Positions 50,168-57,501 of a stretch of 64,000 nucleotides of DNA are shown here, one piece after another; position 1 is the stretch's first letter; every line of letters starts with the position of its first letter. The stretch lies in NCBI GenBank assembly GCA_036268615.1, contig DATATV010000060.1, positions 62,001 to 126,000 of the forward strand, given 5' to 3'. This DNA comes from DATATV01 sp036268615. GTDB lineage: Bacteria > Actinomycetota > Actinomycetes > Mycobacteriales > Pseudonocardiaceae. The notes below the pieces were generated by a model. The model was not told where the DNA came from and did no database searches. It was given only the letters and a program-made list of their open reading frames with translations. Both the position numbers and the translations under genes were made by a program.

Positions 50168-50763
50168 CGGGTCACCCCCAGACAGTCGCGCAGCCGGATG
50201 AGACCGTCACGCAGCCTGGTTTTCACGGTACCCAATGGCGTGGTCAGAAGTTTGGCGACCTGCTGGTAGGTGTTGCCGCCGTAATAGGCGAGCATGACCG
50301 ACTCCCGCTGGACCTCGGTGAGCGAGGCCAGGCAGCGCCGGACCTGCTCACGTTCCAGCCGGGTGGCGACGGCCTCGGCCACCTCGTCGAAGGCGCGTTC
50401 GGTGGACATCGAGCCCACCCGCTCCTCGCGGTCCGTCGCGGCCTGGGCGGACCGCACCCGGTCCACCGCGCGCCGATGGGCGAGGGTGAGTGACCAGCTC
50501 AACGCGCTACCGCGAGCGGGGTCGTACCTGGTGGCCGTGCGCCACAGCTCGACGAGTACCTCCTGGGCCACTTCCTCGGACTGGGCGTAGTCGCGCACCA
50601 CGCGACGAACAACACCGAAGACCGGGCCGGAGACCACATCGTAGAGCTGCGCGAAGGCTTCTTCGTCGCCCTTGGCCACCTGAACGAGGAGTTCCTCAGG
50701 TGTCGACGGCTCCGTCACCGCCTGTCTGGGCGCTCTGCGTATCGACCTGATCGCGTCCTCCAT
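50164..50763 (-). CDS. sigK: ECF sigma factor SigK
   Basis: A 199-residue ECF sigma factor, start ATG 50763 behind AAGGGG. Region 2 (LYDVVSGPVFGVVRRVVRD through LVELWRTATRYDPARG) and region 4 (LTEVQRESVMLAYYGGNTYQ, then LGTVKTRLRDGLIRLRD) are complete. Pairing with RskA and the nearby lipid genes identify it as SigK, which in M. tuberculosis controls mpt70/mpt83 and its own locus. Here the lipid genes lie on both sides in three transcripts instead of one operon. It probably autoregulates through the promoter read just upstream. Confidence 0.92.
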   Translation of the reverse strand: MEDAIRSIRRAPRQAVTEPSTPEELLVQVAKGDEEAFAQLYDVVSGPVFGVVRRVVRDYAQSEEVAQEVLVELWRTATRYDPARGSALSWSLTLAHRRAVDRVRSAQAATDREERVGSMSTERAFDEVAEAVATRLEREQVRRCLASLTEVQRESVMLAYYGGNTYQQVAKLLTTPLGTVKTRLRDGLIRLRDCLGVTR

Positions 50764-50797
50764 GTACCGCCCCTTTCCCACCGGTCGACTTCCGATC

Positions 50798-50824
50798 ATT
50801 CGGAGCCGGGCCGGCGCCGGATTG
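50798..50824 (-). promoter_or_regulatory. SigK-type promoter of sigK-rskA
   Basis: On the minus strand CAATCC (50824-50819), a 15-base spacer and CCGAAT (50803-50798) match the mycobacterial SigK promoter pattern CCATCC/CCGAAT at 11 of 12 positions. Transcription would start near 50791, giving a leader of about 28 bases with a Shine-Dalgarno. A literal CCATCC lies further upstream (50839-50834), but 30 bases is too far for a spacer. Confidence 0.65.
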
Positions 50825-50875
50825 CCGGCCGCGGGATGGCGCACACAGAGTAGTCCGCACCGCCTATTGCCAGGG

Positions 50876-51094
50876 CTATCCCCCATTCGAGTGAAGCCGC
50901 AGCGCCAGCACCGGGCAGTTGCTGACCGCCCGGCGTGCGTGCTTCTCCAACTCTGCCGGTACTTCCGGTTCGCGGGCGCCGTCAACGGCAAGCGGATAGC
51001 CCCACGGATCACGGTCCAGGATCTCGGGCAGCAGTTCGGTGCAGGCGCCGCGGCCGGCACACCGGGTCCGATCCACGTGCAGTCTGGCGGACAT
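50876..51094 (-). CDS. Small ferredoxin (single cluster, 3Fe-4S or 4Fe-4S)
   Basis: A 72-residue electron carrier. The cluster ligands are in CAGRGAC near residue 12 and NCPVLAL near the C-terminus; C-x5-C plus a distant CP fits the single-cluster actinobacterial ferredoxins, often 3Fe-4S, that lack one Cys of the CxxCxxC set. ATG 51094 shares a base with the stop of the NuoF-like gene, so the two are made together: electrons probably pass between the flavoprotein and this ferredoxin. Last gene of the operon. Confidence 0.85.
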   Translation of the reverse strand: MSARLHVDRTRCAGRGACTELLPEILDRDPWGYPLAVDGAREPEVPAELEKHARRAVSNCPVLALRLHSNGG

Positions 51095-52332
51095 CAGCGA
51101 ATCCCTTCCCGAGCGGCACCGCACGGAACGGCACCGCACGGAACGGCACCGCACCGGCCGGCCAGGTGCCGGTCCACCTCCTCGGCGAACACGTGCAGCG
51201 CGCTGCGCACCATCCGCACGGTGCCGTCCGGGTGCCGGCAGGCGCCGCGACCGTCGGTCAGCGCGGTCAACCGGTGCACCCGGGCGACGAGTTCGGGCCG
51301 ACCGTCCCCGTGGGCCAACCGGCGCAGTGTCTCGGCGAGCCGGGGCAGCCCGTTGAGGCACGGGCCGCACTGCCGGGCGCTCTGGCCAGCCAGATAACCG
51401 GCGATCCGCGCGGTTTCCACCAGTCCGCAGTCCGCCGTGGACAGTACGGCGACCACTCCGGCGCCGGGCGCGGAGATCGGCAGTTCGGCGGCGAACGGCA
51501 GCCACCGGCCGTGATACCCGCCGACCAGTACCGCACTCGGCGTGCCGACCGGCCCACCGGCCCGACCAACCAGACTGCCGAACGGGATGCCATGGGGCAC
51601 TTCGTAAACCCCCGGAGCGGCCACCGATCCGGCGACTGTGGCGAGGAACGTGCCCGGCTCGGTGTGCGTACCGCGCTGCCGGAACCACGCCGGCCCGTGG
51701 CGCGCGAGCAGAGCGAGCTGCGCGAGTGTTTCGACGTTCTGTACGAGCGTCGGCCGACCGCGCACACCGCGCTCGGACACCAGCACGGTACGGTCCTTCG
51801 GCCGTGCGGGTCGGCCCTCGATCGCCGCCACCACCGCGGATTCCTCGCCGGCGATGAACGTGTCCGGTGCCACCACCACGGTGACCGGCAGCCGGTCCCA
51901 GCCAGCTCGTTCGGCTCGTTCGGCGATGGCCCGCCGGGCGCTGTCGGCGGCCGGCCCCGCCGCGACGTAGAGATACGCGGTCGCGGCGCCGACCGCCTCG
52001 GCCGCGAGTTGCAGGCCGTCCAGGACGAGGTGCGGTCCGTGCAGCAGCAGGGTCCGGTCCTTGGCACTGGCCGGTTCGCCCTCGGCCGCGTTCGCGACGA
52101 CCACCGGCCGGTCGCCCAGGATCACCGTGGCGAGCTTGCGCCACGTCGGGAACGCCGCGCCGCCGCGCCCGGTCAACCCGGAGGTCTCCACCGCGCCGAT
52201 CAGTCGGGCCGGGCCGCCCTGCCACGGCACCGGCCCCAGCCGCCGCTGATGTGTTGCCAGGTCGGGGAAAGCTGAGGACAGCAGCGGACCGCCGCCGAGC
52301 AGTTGTCGCTTCGGGTCGAGCACGCCGGTCAT
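51094..52332 (-). CDS. NuoF-like NADH:acceptor flavoprotein with Fe-S site
   Basis: A 412-residue protein related to NADH-quinone oxidoreductase subunit F. GRGGAAFPTWRK and ANAAEGEPASAKDR are the FMN and NADH sites, AGEESAVVAAIEGRPARPK a further FMN block, and QCGPCLNG with a downstream Cys the 4Fe-4S site. No other complex I gene is nearby, so it is a stand-alone NADH dehydrogenase module feeding the adjacent ferredoxin and the cytochrome-like membrane protein. The C-terminus contains a 15-base tandem repeat (51121-51150) that adds a CGAVP repeat. The start overlaps the preceding gene (ATGA). Confidence 0.85.
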   Translation of the reverse strand: MTGVLDPKRQLLGGGPLLSSAFPDLATHQRRLGPVPWQGGPARLIGAVETSGLTGRGGAAFPTWRKLATVILGDRPVVVANAAEGEPASAKDRTLLLHGPHLVLDGLQLAAEAVGAATAYLYVAAGPAADSARRAIAERAERAGWDRLPVTVVVAPDTFIAGEESAVVAAIEGRPARPKDRTVLVSERGVRGRPTLVQNVETLAQLALLARHGPAWFRQRGTHTEPGTFLATVAGSVAAPGVYEVPHGIPFGSLVGRAGGPVGTPSAVLVGGYHGRWLPFAAELPISAPGAGVVAVLSTADCGLVETARIAGYLAGQSARQCGPCLNGLPRLAETLRRLAHGDGRPELVARVHRLTALTDGRGACRHPDGTVRMVRSALHVFAEEVDRHLAGRCGAVPCGAVPCGAAREGIR

Positions 52333-52895
52333 CTGCCCACCTCCACCGGGATTCGGTCCGGGACCGGGCTGCCGAACCGATCGGACAGCCGCCAGCCGAT
52401 CGCGGTCGCGACGGCCGCACAACACACCCCGGCGACGATCCGCAGCCACAGCTGGCCGCCGTCGGTGCCCGAGCCCAGCCCGTGCGCCAGGGCGATCGGC
52501 CAGGCCAGGTACGCGGCCCAGTGCACCGCGCGCCAGACCCGTGGGCCGATGCGGTGGCGCAGCAGGCTGGTGATGACGAGCGCGAGCAGCAGGTCGAGGC
52601 CCAGCGCGCCGAGGCCGACCCAGAACGGTCGGTAGGTCGAGGTGAACGGGATGAGCAGGTTGACCAGGTCGAGCTCGGCATAGGGGTCGAAGAGCAGCGT
52701 GCCGATGTGCACGATCAGGAAGGCCACGGCGAGCAGGCTGGTGCTGCGGTGCACGGCGGTGACCGCGAACCTCGGCAGCCCGAAGACGGCCCGGCCGGAT
52801 CGGGTGGCGATGCCGAGCGCGACCACGATCGTCAACAGCAGCAAGGAAACCACGCCACTGCCCCGGCCGAGATACCAGAGCGCATCGGTGCTCAC
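52329..52895 (-). CDS. Ferric-reductase-like transmembrane cytochrome
   Basis: A 188-residue membrane protein with about five to six helices; GTG 52895 overlaps the ApbE stop (GTGA). Two pairs of His, in AVHRSTSLLAVAFLIVHIG and VHWAAYLAWPIALAHG, are each spaced for bis-haem ligation across the membrane, as in the ferric reductase-like transmembrane family and the MsrQ/YedZ type. It would carry electrons from the cytoplasmic NADH/ferredoxin proteins outward. No FAD/NAD domain is fused, which fits use of the separate NuoF-like protein. Confidence 0.8.
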   Translation of the reverse strand: MSTDALWYLGRGSGVVSLLLLTIVVALGIATRSGRAVFGLPRFAVTAVHRSTSLLAVAFLIVHIGTLLFDPYAELDLVNLLIPFTSTYRPFWVGLGALGLDLLLALVITSLLRHRIGPRVWRAVHWAAYLAWPIALAHGLGSGTDGGQLWLRIVAGVCCAAVATAIGWRLSDRFGSPVPDRIPVEVGR

Positions 52896-53827
52896 GGCCG
52901 CACCGCGCCGGGCCAGTCGCCCACCGTGATCACCCGGTCGTCCTGTCCCACCAACAGCGCCGGCAGCCGCTGCCGGCGCAGCCACGCGACCGCCGGTTCG
53001 CCCCGGACCAGCGCCGCCGTCGTGGCCGTGTTGGCCAGCACGCAGGTGGGTGCGGCCACCGACACCGTGCGCCACACCGCCGCGGCGGGCAGGCAGGTGG
53101 CCGGGTCGATGATGTGGTGCAGCCGGCGGCCACCCCGGCGCCACCAGCGGGTCGCCGTGCTCGACGTGGCCAGCGCCGCGTCCGGGGCCAACGTCACCGT
53201 GCACTCCGGGTCGCCCGGCCGGTCGCGGACGAGCACCTGCCAGCCGCCGAGCGGCGCCGGACCGGCCGTGGCGAGGTCACCGCCGAGGCTGACCAGCACG
53301 CCCGTGCCGCACCGGCGGCTGACCAGCTCGGCGCACCGATCGGCGGCGAACGCCTTCGCGGTCGCGCCGAGGTCGAGCGGGACGCCCGCCGGCACGGTCA
53401 GCGTGCGGCCGGTCAGCCGGATGCGCTGCCAGCCGGGCACGTGCCGGGTGACCACGGGCACCGGCACCCCGGTGTCGGTCACCCGGTCCAGGTCGCGGTC
53501 GTAGCCGAGTTCGGCCAGCACCCCGCCGACGGTCGGGTCCACGTCGCCGTCGGTGCGGCGGGCCGCGTCCAGGGCGACCCCGACGAGTTCGGCGAGCAGC
53601 GGGCTGACCTGCGTCGGCCGACCGGCCGGCAGTCGGCACAGTTCCGAGTCGGGGCGGAACCGGCTGCACGCCTCGTCCACGTCCCGCAGCACCGCCTCGG
53701 TGATCCGGCGGGCCGCGGGCAGCGTCGCCGCCGCCGTCACCACGATCCGGGCGGTGGTCGTCCAGACCGACCACTCGGCCGCAGCGGTCAGCTTCACCCT
53801 ACTGTCCACAGTAGACATGGCGGTCAC
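52892..53827 (-). CDS. apbE: FAD:protein FMN transferase (ApbE)
   Basis: A 311-residue flavin transferase that attaches FMN from FAD covalently to Thr or Ser of exported proteins. Motifs: CSRFRPDSELCRLP, DVDPTVGGVLAELGYD, DLGATAKAFAADRC, SLGGDLATAG and the metal site HHIIDPATCLPA, then TCVLANTATTAALV. GTG 53827 is preferred because it overlaps the preceding stop like all other junctions of this operon; ATG 53818 is an alternative. There is no obvious signal peptide or lipobox. No standard FMN-binding-domain target gene is in the operon, which is unusual. Confidence 0.9.
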   Translation of the reverse strand: MTAMSTVDSRVKLTAAAEWSVWTTTARIVVTAAATLPAARRITEAVLRDVDEACSRFRPDSELCRLPAGRPTQVSPLLAELVGVALDAARRTDGDVDPTVGGVLAELGYDRDLDRVTDTGVPVPVVTRHVPGWQRIRLTGRTLTVPAGVPLDLGATAKAFAADRCAELVSRRCGTGVLVSLGGDLATAGPAPLGGWQVLVRDRPGDPECTVTLAPDAALATSSTATRWWRRGGRRLHHIIDPATCLPAAAVWRTVSVAAPTCVLANTATTAALVRGEPAVAWLRRQRLPALLVGQDDRVITVGDWPGAVRP

Positions 53828-54087
53828 GATCCGCTCGACGTCGCGTCGGTGTCGCCGCCGGAACCGTTGGTGACCAACGATCCCGAGCCCGCACCGCTGG
53901 TGTCCTCGGTACTCCCGCCGGACGTGGTCGAGCTGCCGCTGGTCGATGTGGAGACCGTCGCCTTGGTCGACTCGGTACCGGCGTGGGCGACGAACGCCAC
54001 CCCGACCGTGCCGGCGATTCCGGTCGCGGCCAGCGCGGTGGTGAGCACACCGATCCGGCGCAGGCCGCGCTCACGGGAGCTGTTCAT
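53824..54087 (-). CDS. Small secreted or anchored Ser/Thr/Gly-rich protein (87 residues)
   Basis: An 87-residue protein: a basic start (NSSRERGLRRIG), one hydrophobic segment (about residues 12-34, signal or anchor), then a low-complexity tail of Ser, Thr and Gly. The position, just before apbE, is where related operons have an FMN-binding-domain protein, the usual ApbE substrate; here that domain is absent. The tail contains EDTSGAGSGS, loosely like the ApbE target D-x-x-SGA-T/S-x-T, but the residue after SGA is Gly. It may be a degenerate or minimal flavin carrier, or only a linker remnant. Confidence 0.6.
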   Translation of the reverse strand: MNSSRERGLRRIGVLTTALAATGIAGTVGVAFVAHAGTESTKATVSTSTSGSSTTSGGSTEDTSGAGSGSLVTNGSGGDTDATSSGS

Positions 54088-54126
54088 GCTGGTTCGCCTT
54101 TCTGGTCGGGTCGGCGTGCGCCGGGG

Positions 54127-54825
54127 TCAGTTGCCGAAGCCGCCGGGGCCGCCCGAACCGCCGCCGGGGCCACCGAAGCCGCCCTCACCCCGACTGCCGG
54201 AGCCGGACCCGACACCGCCGGCGGTCGTCGTGCCCTCGTCGACCGTGGTCGCGGTGGCCACGTCGGCCGAGACGGTGGCCAACACGGTGACCGTCTCGCC
54301 GGAGGTCACGCTGCCGGCCTGCTGGTTGTTGTCCTCGATCGAGGTGGCCGAGTCGATCGCGTAGGTGCTGGTGTAGCCGTCGTCGCTGGCCACGGTGATC
54401 GACGTCGAGCTGACCGAGGTGGCCTTGCCGGTCTGCATCCGCTCGGTCGTGTAGCTGCCGCTGCTGGACTTCACCACGAAGTCGCCGTGCAGCGCGCCGC
54501 TCAGCGCGGCCAGGCCGGCGCCCTGGGCCGCCCCGCCGCGAGCGCCGTAGCCGGACCCGCCCGGGAAGCCACCCAGGCCACCGCCCGGGCCACCCGTGGT
54601 CGACGAGCTGTTGCCGGCGGCCGCCGCGATGGCCGCGCCACCACCGCCGGCGATGACCACGGCCACCGCCACCGCGATCGCGGTCTTCTTGGCCGACCAG
54701 CGCGGTCGCTGACCCGCCGGCCGCTGACCACCCCAGGTCGGTTCCGCCGACCCGGCTGGCTCCGGCTGCGCCGGCACCGGCGAACCGGCCGGCGGCTCGG
54801 TAGGGGTCGTTTCCGCAAAGCTCAC
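54127..54825 (-). CDS. Secreted Gly-rich protein with DUF5666-like domain
   Basis: A 232-residue protein, first gene of the electron-transfer operon, starting at GTG 54825 behind GAAGGAG. The N-terminal 48 residues are Pro-rich and cytoplasmic, one helix follows (KKTAIAVAVAVVIAGGGGAA), then a Gly-rich segment. A small beta domain at about residues 115-195 (FVVKSSSGSYTTERMQTGKA, ITVASDDGYTSTYAID, SGETVTVLATV) resembles DUF5666. The C-terminus is again Gly-rich. The layout is a membrane-anchored outside domain; function unknown. Its promoter carries phased CACAG boxes. Confidence 0.7.
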   Translation of the reverse strand: MSFAETTPTEPPAGSPVPAQPEPAGSAEPTWGGQRPAGQRPRWSAKKTAIAVAVAVVIAGGGGAAIAAAAGNSSSTTGGPGGGLGGFPGGSGYGARGGAAQGAGLAALSGALHGDFVVKSSSGSYTTERMQTGKATSVSSTSITVASDDGYTSTYAIDSATSIEDNNQQAGSVTSGETVTVLATVSADVATATTVDEGTTTAGGVGSGSGSRGEGGFGGPGGGSGGPGGFGN

Positions 54826-54889
54826 AGTGTGTCTCCTTCGGCTCCGACGGGCGTACGCCGCGTCCTGACCGTCAGCTTCGAAGGCCCAG

Positions 54890-54927
54890 CTGTGCCCGCG
54901 CTGTGCCACCGGTAGGCGACGCCTGTG
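54890..54927 (-). promoter_or_regulatory. Phased CACAG boxes upstream of the electron-transfer operon
   Basis: On the minus strand CACAG occurs at 54927-54923, 54905-54901 and 54894-54890: spacings of exactly 22 and 11 bases. Ten bases after the last box comes GAAGCT (54879-54874), a weak -10-like hexamer. The arrangement parallels the sites upstream of the response regulator and both glycosyltransferase genes. Confidence 0.65.
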
Positions 54928-54986
54928 ATCACCCGGATGATCTTCGATCGGGCCGTCGCGAGCCGTCGAGCCAGGCGTTGTCCACT

Positions 54987-55024
54987 CACAGGTGGTACAC
55001 AGAAACCGCACAGCAACGGCACAA
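54987..55024 (+). promoter_or_regulatory. Four phased CACAG boxes upstream of the response regulator gene
   Basis: CACAG at 54987-54991, 54998-55002 and 55009-55013, then CACAA at 55020-55024, each exactly 11 bases after the one before. Tandem boxes one helical turn apart are the binding pattern of OmpR/PhoP family regulators; M. tuberculosis PhoP binds TCACAGC-N4-TCACAGC, the same motif and period. A weak CACCAT -10-like hexamer lies 10 bases downstream (55035-55040). Confidence 0.75.
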
Positions 55025-55046
55025 CGGCGGGAAGCACCATCAGGAC

Positions 55047-55826
55047 ATGGTCACCATGAACACGACCCCTGGGCCCCAGTTCCCCGGCCGGGCGGCGGCC
55101 GAGCCGGCCGGCCGGAGCGACCTGCGGCGGGCGGACGGACAGGCGGTGCGGGTACTCGTCGTCGACGACGAGCCGACCCTGGCCGAGCTGGTGACCATGG
55201 CCCTGCGCTACGAGGGCTGGCAGGTGCGCAGCGCGAACGACGGCACCTCGGCGGTGCGGGCCGCGCGCGAGTTCCGCCCGGACGTGGTCGTGCTGGACAT
55301 CATGCTGCCCGACCTGAACGGGCTGGAGGTCCTGCGCCGGATGCGCGGCGAGGCGCCCAACCTGCCGGTGCTCTTCCTGACCGCGAAGGACTCGGTGGAG
55401 GACCGGATCGCCGGGCTGACCGCGGGCGGCGACGACTACGTGACCAAGCCGTTCAGCTTGGAGGAGGTCGTGCTGCGGCTGCGCGGGCTGCTGCGACGCA
55501 CGCACGTCGCGGCCGAGCAGGCCGGCTCCCAGCTGGTGGTCGGCGATCTGACGCTGGACGAGGACAGCCGGGAGGTGCGCCGGGCCGGCCAGCAGATCCA
55601 GCTCACCGCGACCGAGTTCGAGCTGCTCCGCTTCCTGATGCGCAACGCCCGACGGGTGCTGAGCAAGTCGCAGATCCTCGACCGGGTGTGGAACTACGAC
55701 TTCGGCGGCCAGGCCAACATCGTCGAGCTGTACATCTCCTACCTGCGCAAGAAGATCGACGCCGGCCGGGAACCGATGATCCACACGATGCGCGGTGCGG
55801 GGTATGTCCTCAAGCCGGCCGGCTGA
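55047..55826 (+). CDS. OmpR/PhoP family response regulator
   Basis: A 259-residue two-domain regulator. The receiver has VLVVDDEPTLAEL (acidic pocket), VVLDIMLPDLNG with the phosphorylated Asp near residue 84, LTAKDS and DDYVTKPFS (Lys). The winged-helix domain (LTATEFELLRFLMRNARRVL, WNYDFGGQANIVELYISYL, MIHTMRGAGYVLKP) is very like PhoP of mycobacteria. ATG 55047 or 55056 may be the start. The histidine kinase gene overlaps its end. CACAG boxes upstream of this gene suggest autoregulation, and boxes at three other promoters suggest its regulon. Confidence 0.92.
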   Translation: MVTMNTTPGPQFPGRAAAEPAGRSDLRRADGQAVRVLVVDDEPTLAELVTMALRYEGWQVRSANDGTSAVRAAREFRPDVVVLDIMLPDLNGLEVLRRMRGEAPNLPVLFLTAKDSVEDRIAGLTAGGDDYVTKPFSLEEVVLRLRGLLRRTHVAAEQAGSQLVVGDLTLDEDSREVRRAGQQIQLTATEFELLRFLMRNARRVLSKSQILDRVWNYDFGGQANIVELYISYLRKKIDAGREPMIHTMRGAGYVLKPAG

Positions 55827-57501
55827 GCGCCCGGCAACCGGCTGGCGCGACCCGGCCGGCTGGTCCCTGCGTGCCCGACTGCTGGCGGTGCAGATTCTGC
55901 TGCTCGCCCTGGTCTGCACGATCATCGGGGTGGCCACCCAGCTGGCGTTGCACAGCCTGTTGTTCAACCAGCTCGACACGCAGCTCAACACGATCAGCTC
56001 CGGCGCCGTCCAGTTCGAGAGCGCGCCGCCCGGCCAGGGCCACTCCCGCGACGGCCTCGGTCAGGTCGGCCAACCCGGTCAGGGACCGGACTTCCTGCAC
56101 CTGCCCGGCCTGCCGATCAACGCCGTCGGCGTGTCCGTCGAGCCGAGCGGGCGACTGGAGGACTACGGGATACTCAACAGCTACGGTGCCGGCGGACAGG
56201 GCGGCGAAGGCGAGCAGCGGCCCAACACCAGCCCGATCGCGCTGTCCGCGGCGCGAACGCTGGCCACCGTGCCCACCGACGGCCGAACCCATTCGCTCGG
56301 TCTTGGCCAGCTCGGCGACTACCAGGTGCTCGCGGCGACCACCAAGGACGGCACCACGGTCGTCATCGGCCTGCCGCTGGACACGATCAACACCACCCAG
56401 ACCGAACTCACCTGGGTGTTCAGTCTGGTGGCCGGTGGTGGCCTGCTGGCCGCCGGGGTGATCGGCGCGCTGATCATCCGGCGCACCCTGCGCCCGCTGC
56501 GCCGGGTCGCGGCGACCGCGGGCCGGGTGGCCGAGCTGCCACTGGATCGGGGCGAGGTGGCACTGTCGGTGCGGGTGCCCGAGATCGACACCGATCCACG
56601 CACCGAGGTCGGCCAGGTCGGCGGGGCGCTCAACCGGATGCTCGGGCACATCGCCGGCGCGCTGGCCGCCCGGCAGGCCAGCGAGACGCGGGTGCGGCAG
56701 TTCCTTGCCGATGCCAGCCACGAGCTGCGCACGCCGCTGGCCGCGATCCGCGGTTACGCCGAACTCGCCCGGCGCAGCCGGGACTCGGTGCCCGCGGACA
56801 TCGCGCACGCGCTGCGCCGGGTCGAGTCCGAGTCGGCCCGGATGACCACCCTGGTCGAGGACCTGCTGCTGCTGGCCCGGTTGGACTCCGGCCGGCCGCT
56901 GGAACAGGAGCCGGTGGACCTGTCCATGCTGGTCGTCGACGCGGTCAGCGACGCGCACGTGGCCGGTCCGCAACACCGGTGGCGGCTGGAACTGCCCGAG
57001 GAACCGGTCACCGTCACCGGTGACGGCGCCCGGCTGCACCAGGTGCTGGCCAACCTGCTCACCAACGCACGCACACACACCCCGGCCGGCAGCACGGTCA
57101 CCGTCGGGATCAGCGCGTCCCGGCTGGGCGAGGCCGTGCTGACCGTGACCGACGACGGTCCGGGCATTCCGCCGGAGCTGCTGCCACAGGTGTTCGACCG
57201 GTTCGCCCGTGGCGACACCTCCCGCTCGCGCGCGGCCGGCAGCACCGGACTCGGCCTGGCGATCGTCGCCGCGGTGGTGGCCGCGCACCACGGCACCGTC
57301 GAGGTGGACAGCCGGCCCGGCCGGACCGCGTTCACCGTTCGGCTGCCCGGCGCCAACCCGGTCACCAGCAACGATCCTGCCGACCTCACCGCGACCACGC
57401 CGATCGAGCTGCCCGGCACGCACAGCGGACGCACAGGCCCGGCACAACCGCCGGCAAGGTCGCGGGCGCAGGGTGGACATCATGACCGCGCTCGCCCCTG
57501 A
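55804..57501 (+). CDS. Membrane sensor histidine kinase (HAMP type)
   Basis: A 565-residue kinase; ATG 55804 overlaps the regulator gene by 23 bases. TM1 at about residues 24-47 and TM2 at about 202-224 enclose a 150-residue outside sensor domain with no known fold and a Gly/Gln-rich loop. HAMP follows, then the H-box DASHELRTPLAAIRGYAEL (phosphorylated His306), the N-box NLLTNARTHT, DDGPGIPPE and STGLGLAIVAAVV. The last 50 residues are a low-complexity tail whose DNA also carries regulatory CACAG boxes for the next gene. It should phosphorylate the adjacent response regulator; signal unknown. Confidence 0.93.
   Translation: MSSSRPAERPATGWRDPAGWSLRARLLAVQILLLALVCTIIGVATQLALHSLLFNQLDTQLNTISSGAVQFESAPPGQGHSRDGLGQVGQPGQGPDFLHLPGLPINAVGVSVEPSGRLEDYGILNSYGAGGQGGEGEQRPNTSPIALSAARTLATVPTDGRTHSLGLGQLGDYQVLAATTKDGTTVVIGLPLDTINTTQTELTWVFSLVAGGGLLAAGVIGALIIRRTLRPLRRVAATAGRVAELPLDRGEVALSVRVPEIDTDPRTEVGQVGGALNRMLGHIAGALAARQASETRVRQFLADASHELRTPLAAIRGYAELARRSRDSVPADIAHALRRVESESARMTTLVEDLLLLARLDSGRPLEQEPVDLSMLVVDAVSDAHVAGPQHRWRLELPEEPVTVTGDGARLHQVLANLLTNARTHTPAGSTVTVGISASRLGEAVLTVTDDGPGIPPELLPQVFDRFARGDTSRSRAAGSTGLGLAIVAAVVAAHHGTVEVDSRPGRTAFTVRLPGANPVTSNDPADLTATTPIELPGTHSGRTGPAQPPARSRAQGGHHDRARP
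57421..57447 (+). promoter_or_regulatory. Phased CACAG boxes inside the kinase gene, before the first GT39 gene
   Basis: CACAG at 57421-57425 and 57432-57436 and CACAA at 57443-57447, exactly 11 bases apart; GCAAG at 57454 would be a degenerate fourth. A CAGGGT -10-like hexamer (57469-57474) lies seven bases before ATG 57482. The boxes lie in codons for the low-complexity end of the kinase, so the site must have been fitted into coding sequence. Confidence 0.65.

Noticed and set aside
50834..50839. Literal CCATCC (minus strand) as the -35 of the sigK promoter
   Set aside because: It lies 30 bases from CCGAAT; the CAATCC at 50824-50819 has the right spacing.
51121..51150. 15-base tandem repeat as a minisatellite or regulatory element
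   Set aside because: Only two to three copies, in frame, within the variable C-terminus of the NuoF-like protein; a replication-slippage product is enough to explain it.
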